Positions 56,428 through 64,000 of a stretch of DNA of 64,000 bases are shown in pieces. The notes under the pieces are model-generated. The model was given only the letters and a program-made list of their open reading frames with translations, did not search any database and had not been told where the DNA came from. Numbering within the stretch: the stretch's first letter is position 1; every line of letters starts with the position of its first letter. Source of the DNA: Isoptericola cucumis (GTDB lineage: Bacteria > Actinomycetota > Actinomycetes > Actinomycetales > Cellulomonadaceae); contig NZ_BMDG01000007.1 in the NCBI RefSeq assembly GCF_014635665.1, forward strand, positions 124,001 to 188,000. Direction: 5' to 3'. Position numbers and translations under genes: made by a program.

Positions 56428-59007
56428 ATGACGTACGTCCCCCCGACCTTCCGCGCCCTGCACGACGGCTGGACGCTGACCGCCGCGGAGCTCGCCGCCG
56501 ACGCCCCGCACGGCGCCCGGCCGGCGCTCGCCGCGGGCGTCCCCGCCGTCGTGCCGGGCGAGGCGCACCTCGACCTGCACCGCGACGGGCTGATCGACGA
56601 GCCGTTCGACGGCGACAACGAGGCCGCCCAGCAGTGGATCGGCGACACGTCGTGGCGGTACACGACGACGTTCGACCGGCCGCCGGGCGACGCCGCCCGC
56701 CACGACCTGGTCGCCCACGGCCTGGACACGGTGGCGACGGTGGCGCTCAACGGCGTCGAGGTCGGCCGCACGCAGAACATGCACCGGTCCTTCCGGTGGG
56801 ACGTGCGCGAGGCGCTGCGCGAGGGCGAGAACACCCTCGTCGTGACGTTCGCCGCCCCGGTGCCCGAGGCGTCCGCCCGCGCCGAGCAGGACGGCGACCT
56901 GCCGTCCACCAACCACCACGAGTACAACCAGCTGCGCAAGATGGCGTGCTCGTTCGGGTGGGACTGGGGCATCGACGTCGCCGGCGCCGGCATCTGGAAG
57001 CCGATCGGGCTCGACGCGTGGTCGGGCGTACGGATCGCGTCGGTGCGCCCGCTCGTGGACGTGCTGGCCGGCGCAGGCGGCGGTCACGACGGACTGCTCA
57101 CCGTGCACGTGGAGATCGAGCGCGACGGCGTCCGGCCCGACGAGGCGGTGCCCGTGACCGTCGCGCTGACCCCGCCCGGCGGCGAGGGCCCCCTGCTCAA
57201 GGCCGCCACCGTCGCCGCGGGCTCCACGACCGCGACGGTGGAGCTGCTCGTGGCCGACGTGCGGCGCTGGTGGCCGGCCGGGCACGGCGACCAGCCGCTG
57301 TACGACGTCGAGGTGACCGCGTCGAGCGGCGCCGACACGGCCGAGTGGAGCGGCCGGGTCGGCTTCCGCACCGTCGAGCTGGACACCACGCCCGACGAGG
57401 CCGGGGCGCCGTTCCTGCTCCAGGTCAACGGCGAGACCGTGCTCGTGCGCGGCGCCAACTGGATCCCCGACCACGCCTTCCTCACCCGGATCGACCGCGA
57501 CCGGTACGCCCGTCGGGTGGACGACGCGCTGGAGGCGAACGTCAACCTGCTGCGCGTGTGGGGCGGCGGCATCTACGAGTCCGACGACCTGTACGACCAC
57601 GCCGACGAGCGCGGCCTGCTCATGTGGCAGGACTTCCCGTTCGCCTGCGCGGCCTACAGCGAGGACGAGCCGATGCGCGCCGAGGTCGAGGCCGAGGCCC
57701 GCGAGAACGTCACCCGGCTCAGCCCGCACCCGTCGCTCGTGCTCTGGAACGGCAACAACGAGAACACCTGGGGCTCGGTCGACTGGGGCTGGGCCGGGCG
57801 GCTCGGGGGCCGCCCCTGGGGCGACCTGTACTACCGCGAGCTGCTGCCCGGCGTCGTCGCGGAGCTCGACCCGACGCGGCCGTACTCGCCCGCCAGCCCG
57901 TACTCGTTCGGGGACTACCGCCACCCCAACGACGAGCGGTACGGCACCATGCACATCTGGGACGTGTGGAACCGGGAGGACTACACCGTCTACGCCCGCT
58001 ACCGGCCGCGGTTCTGCTCGGAGTTCGGCTTCCAGGGGCCGCCCGCCTGGTCGACGCTGACGCGCGTGGTGCACGACGAGCCCCTCGACCCGTTCGGGCA
58101 CCAGATGCTCGTGCACCAGAAGGCGCACCTGGGCAACGCGAAGCTCGAGCGCGGCTGGCAGGGCCACCTGCCCGACCCGGCCACGATCACCGACTGGCAC
58201 TGGACCACCCAGCTCAACCAGGCGCACGCCGTGCGGTTCGGCATCGAGCACCTGCGCTCGCTGACCCCGCACACCACGGGCACGATCATGTGGCAGCTCA
58301 ACGACAACTGGCCCGTGGTGTCGTGGGCGGCCGTCGACCACGACGAGCACCGCAAGCCGCTCTGGTACGCGCTGCGCGCCGCCTACGCCCCGCGCCTGGC
58401 CACGATCCAGCCGCGCGCCTCCGCCGCGGCGCGGGCCGCCGCCTGGGAGGGGCTCGCGCCCGAGCTGGACGACCTCGCGCTGGTGATCGTCAACGACGCT
58501 GCCGAGCGCCTGACCGGCACGTGGACCGTCACGCGCGAGTCGCTCGACGGATCGGTGCTGGCCAAGGCGACCGTCGAGGTCGACGTGCCGGCGCGCGACG
58601 CCGCCACGGTGGCCCTGCCGGCCGAGGTGGCGGCGTTCGGCGACGCGGCCGCGGAGGTGCTCGTCGCGACGGCGGACGACCCCGAGGCCGGCGTGGGGCC
58701 CGCGTTCCGTCACGGCGCCGAGGTGGTGGACCAGCGCCTCGACCCGCGACCGTTCGAGGTCTCCGCGTCCTCCGTCACCGAGGACGGCTGCGTGCTGCGG
58801 GTGACGGCGACGTCGCTCGCCCGGGACGTGTTCTGCCACGCCGACGTCGTGGACCCCGCCGCGCGGGTCGACGAGGGCATGGTCACGCTGCGGGCCGGGC
58901 AGTCCGCGACGTTCCGCGTGGTCTCGCCGGCCGGGGGCGACCCCGCGGCGTTCGCCGCCGCCCTGCGCTGCGCCAACGACCTGCTGGGCGGGCCGGCGCG
59001 AGGCTAG
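56428..59007 (+). CDS. GH2 beta-mannosidase
   Basis: 859 residues, cytoplasmic. N-terminal sandwich with GEAHLDLHRDGLIDEPFDGDNE and QWIGDTSWRYTTTF, then SFGWDWGIDVAGAGIWKPI, typical of beta-mannosidases. VNGETVLVRGANWIPDHAF, RVWGGGIYESDDLYDHADERGLLMWQDFPFACAAY, acid/base Glu in LWNGNNENTWG and nucleophile Glu in FCSEFGFQGPPAW complete the active site. It cleaves terminal beta-mannose from manno-oligosaccharides, the backbone step after the GH36 enzyme removes galactose. ATG 56428 is 75 bases after the ATPase gene, with GACGAAGGACC upstream. Confidence 0.95.
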   Translation: MTYVPPTFRALHDGWTLTAAELAADAPHGARPALAAGVPAVVPGEAHLDLHRDGLIDEPFDGDNEAAQQWIGDTSWRYTTTFDRPPGDAARHDLVAHGLDTVATVALNGVEVGRTQNMHRSFRWDVREALREGENTLVVTFAAPVPEASARAEQDGDLPSTNHHEYNQLRKMACSFGWDWGIDVAGAGIWKPIGLDAWSGVRIASVRPLVDVLAGAGGGHDGLLTVHVEIERDGVRPDEAVPVTVALTPPGGEGPLLKAATVAAGSTTATVELLVADVRRWWPAGHGDQPLYDVEVTASSGADTAEWSGRVGFRTVELDTTPDEAGAPFLLQVNGETVLVRGANWIPDHAFLTRIDRDRYARRVDDALEANVNLLRVWGGGIYESDDLYDHADERGLLMWQDFPFACAAYSEDEPMRAEVEAEARENVTRLSPHPSLVLWNGNNENTWGSVDWGWAGRLGGRPWGDLYYRELLPGVVAELDPTRPYSPASPYSFGDYRHPNDERYGTMHIWDVWNREDYTVYARYRPRFCSEFGFQGPPAWSTLTRVVHDEPLDPFGHQMLVHQKAHLGNAKLERGWQGHLPDPATITDWHWTTQLNQAHAVRFGIEHLRSLTPHTTGTIMWQLNDNWPVVSWAAVDHDEHRKPLWYALRAAYAPRLATIQPRASAAARAAAWEGLAPELDDLALVIVNDAAERLTGTWTVTRESLDGSVLAKATVEVDVPARDAATVALPAEVAAFGDAAAEVLVATADDPEAGVGPAFRHGAEVVDQRLDPRPFEVSASSVTEDGCVLRVTATSLARDVFCHADVVDPAARVDEGMVTLRAGQSATFRVVSPAGGDPAAFAAALRCANDLLGGPARG

Positions 59008-59043
59008 GGCGGTCGTCGCGGCCGGGGGCCGGCGGTGCGCGGG

Positions 59044-62206
<3,163 letters not shown>

Positions 62207-62210
<4 letters not shown>

Positions 62211-64000
62211 GCCAACCCGATCTTCAGGACGTGGGCCACCTGCGCGCGCGGGTCCAGGCGCACGTACGGGTGCGTGCCCCACGGGTACGTGGCGCCGGAG
62301 AGCTCGTCGTGGGCGACGAAGAACGGCTGGTCCTCGACGCCGTCCGGCCGGGTGAGGCCGAGGGCCGCGAGGTCCAGGAGGACCGTGGCCTCCTGGGTGG
62401 TCCACGGGTCCAGGTTGAGCACCACGAGCACGACGTCGTCCTGGCTGCCGGGGTGCCCCGTCGCCGGCAGGTGCTCGGCCCGCACCCGCCGCGAGAACGC
62501 GACGACCTGGTCGTTCGTCGTCGGGTGGACGGTGAGGTCGCGCAGCTGCTGCAGCGCCGGGTGGGCGCGCCGGACCTCGTTGAGCCGGCGCAGCAGCGTC
62601 GAGACCCCGATGACGTCGGCCTGCGACCAGTCGCGCGGCTTGTACTCGTACTTCTCGTTGTCGATCTGCTCCTCGACGCCGGGGCGCGGCACGTTCTCCA
62701 CCAGCTCGTAGCCGGAGTAGACGCCCCAGGTGGGCGAGCCGGTCGCGGCCAGCACGGCGCGGACGGCGAAGCCCGCCACCCCGCCGTGCTGCAGGTACGG
62801 CGGGAGGATGTCGTGCGTCGTCGGCCAGAAGCTCGGCCGCATCACCGAGCCCTGCGGGCCCGACACCTCGGTGAGGTACTCCTCGATCTCCGCCCTGGTG
62901 TTGCGCCAGGTGAAGTACGAGTACGACTGGTGGAAGCCGATCCGCGCCAGGGTCTGCATCATCGCCGGCCGCGTGAACGCCTCGGACAGGAAGATGACGT
63001 CCGGGCGCTCCGCGTGCACCTGCGCGAGCAGCCACTCCCAGAAGTCCAGCGGCTTGGTGTGCGGGTTGTCGACGCGGAACGCCGTCACGCCCCGGTCGAT
63101 CCACAGGCGCACGATCCGCAGGATCTCCGCGCTCAGGCCCGCCGGGTCGGTGTCGAAGCTCAGCGGGTAGATGTCCTGGTACTTCTTCGGCGGGTTCTCC
63201 GCGTACGCGATGGTGCCGTCGGCGCGCACGGTGAACCACTCCGGGTGCTCCGTCACCCACGGGTGGTCGGGGGAGCACTGCAGGGCGAGGTCCAGGGCCA
63301 CCTCCATCCCCTCGGCCCGGGCGGCCGCGACGAAGTCCCGGAAGTCGTCCTCAGAGCCGAGGTCCGGGTGGATCGCGTCGTGACCCCCGTCCGGGGAGCC
63401 GATGGCGTACGGGCTGCCCGGGTCGCCCGGCTGCGGGTCGAGCGTGTTGTTGCGGCCCTTGCGGAACGTCGTGCCGATCGGGTGGACCGGGGTGAGGTAG
63501 ACGACGTCGAACCCCATCTCCGCGACGGCGGGCAGCCGCTTCGCCGCCGTGCGGAACGTGCCCGAGCGCCACGTCCCGTCGGCGTCCCGCGTGGCGCCCT
63601 CGGAGCGCGGGAACAGCTCGTACCAGCTGCCCGCGAGCGCCAGCGGGCGGCTGACCCGCAACGGGTAGGTGGCGCTCGCCGTCACCAGCTCGCGCAGCGG
63701 CGCGCGGCGCAGGGCGTCCTTGACGGCCGCCGTGGTCGCCATCGCGAGCCGCGCCTCGGGCGGCCGGGTGTCGTCGGCGAGCTCGCGTGCGGCGGCCGCC
63801 AGGGTGGCCGCGTCCTCGGGGCTCCGGGCGGCCTGCGCGTCCGGGGCCACGATGCGCTCGAAGATCCGGCGGCCCTCGGCGAGCACGAGGTCGACGTCCT
63901 GGCCCGCGGCGAACTTGATGACGCCGTCGTGCGCCCACGTGGCGTACGGGTCGGACCACGCCTCGACGCGGAACGACCAGTCGGCGGCCGGGTCCGACGG
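62207..64000 (-). CDS. glgE: Maltosyltransferase GlgE, 5' end outside window
   Basis: 597 residues visible; the start is beyond base 64000 (family length is roughly 660-700). GlgE transfers maltose from maltose-1-phosphate to growing alpha-1,4-glucan. The visible N-terminal part WSFRVEAWSDPYATWAHDGVIKF belongs to the family's beta domain. Then come WYELFPRS, VYLTPVHPIGTTFRKGRNN, nucleophile Asp in VTAFRVDNPHTKPLDFWEWLL and Glu in VIFLSEAFTRP. First visible gene of glgE-treS-mak, all with GTGA overlaps. Confidence 0.96.

Overview
The window is a high-GC chromosomal segment with the gene set of a Micrococcales actinobacterium, most like a plant-biomass degrader of the Cellulomonas group. This is inferred from the actinobacterial long delta subunit of ATP synthase, NucS instead of a visible MutS/MutL system, a class Ib nrdHIEF operon, the GlgE alpha-glucan pathway, many GTG starts, leaderless-looking promoters and dense hemicellulose genes. 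No rRNA, tRNA, CRISPR array, insertion sequence or prophage structural gene was seen.

Layout. 1-7.8 kb: F1Fo ATP synthase operon (3' end of atpB, then atpEFHAGDC), a DUF2550-type membrane protein and nucS. 7.9-9.2 kb: nagA. 9.3-23 kb: a LacI regulator flanked by two CUT1 sugar ABC importer operons, one ending in a GH42 beta-galactosidase, the other in a GH31 alpha-xylosidase and a GH1 beta-glucosidase. Both promoters carry a downstream GAAGCGCTTC palindrome, so I read this as one xyloglucan-oligosaccharide regulon. 23-24.5 kb: a serine beta-lactamase-fold hydrolase. 24.5-29.9 kb: nrdHIEF, preceded by a tandem NrdR-box-like pair and interrupted between nrdE and nrdF by a lower-GC gene for a GIY-YIG/NUMOD3 homing endonuclease. 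29.9-35.8 kb: an arabinoside locus (CUT1 importer, GH51 arabinofuranosidase, LacI regulator). 36-45 kb: housekeeping and unknown genes (phosphoribosyltransferase, FKBP lipoprotein, two alpha/beta hydrolases, a DivIVA-like coiled coil, a membrane protein/lipoprotein pair, a thioredoxin-fold TPR protein). 45-64 kb: glgB, then a galactomannan cassette (LacI, GH36 alpha-galactosidase, dipeptide-type ABC importer, GH2 beta-mannosidase), then mak-treS-glgE; glgE runs off the right edge.

How it works together. Three importers of oligosaccharides lack their own ATPase and presumably share an MsiK-type ATPase encoded elsewhere; the fourth has its own two ATPases. The cytoplasmic glycosidases in each cluster cover the side chains and backbones of xyloglucan, arabinan/arabinoxylan and galactomannan. 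Released glucose can feed the trehalose-maltose-GlgE-GlgB storage route at the right end.

Most notable: (1) the free-standing homing endonuclease between nrdE and nrdF, an arrangement resembling T4 nrdA-mobE-nrdB but in a bacterial operon; (2) the galactomannan cassette lying exactly between mak and glgB of an otherwise canonical glgE-treS-mak-glgB order; (3) a near-consensus promoter plus operator-like palindrome that points antisense through a whole lacI-type gene into the arabinoside operon; (4) an epsilon subunit that stops after its beta-sandwich domain.
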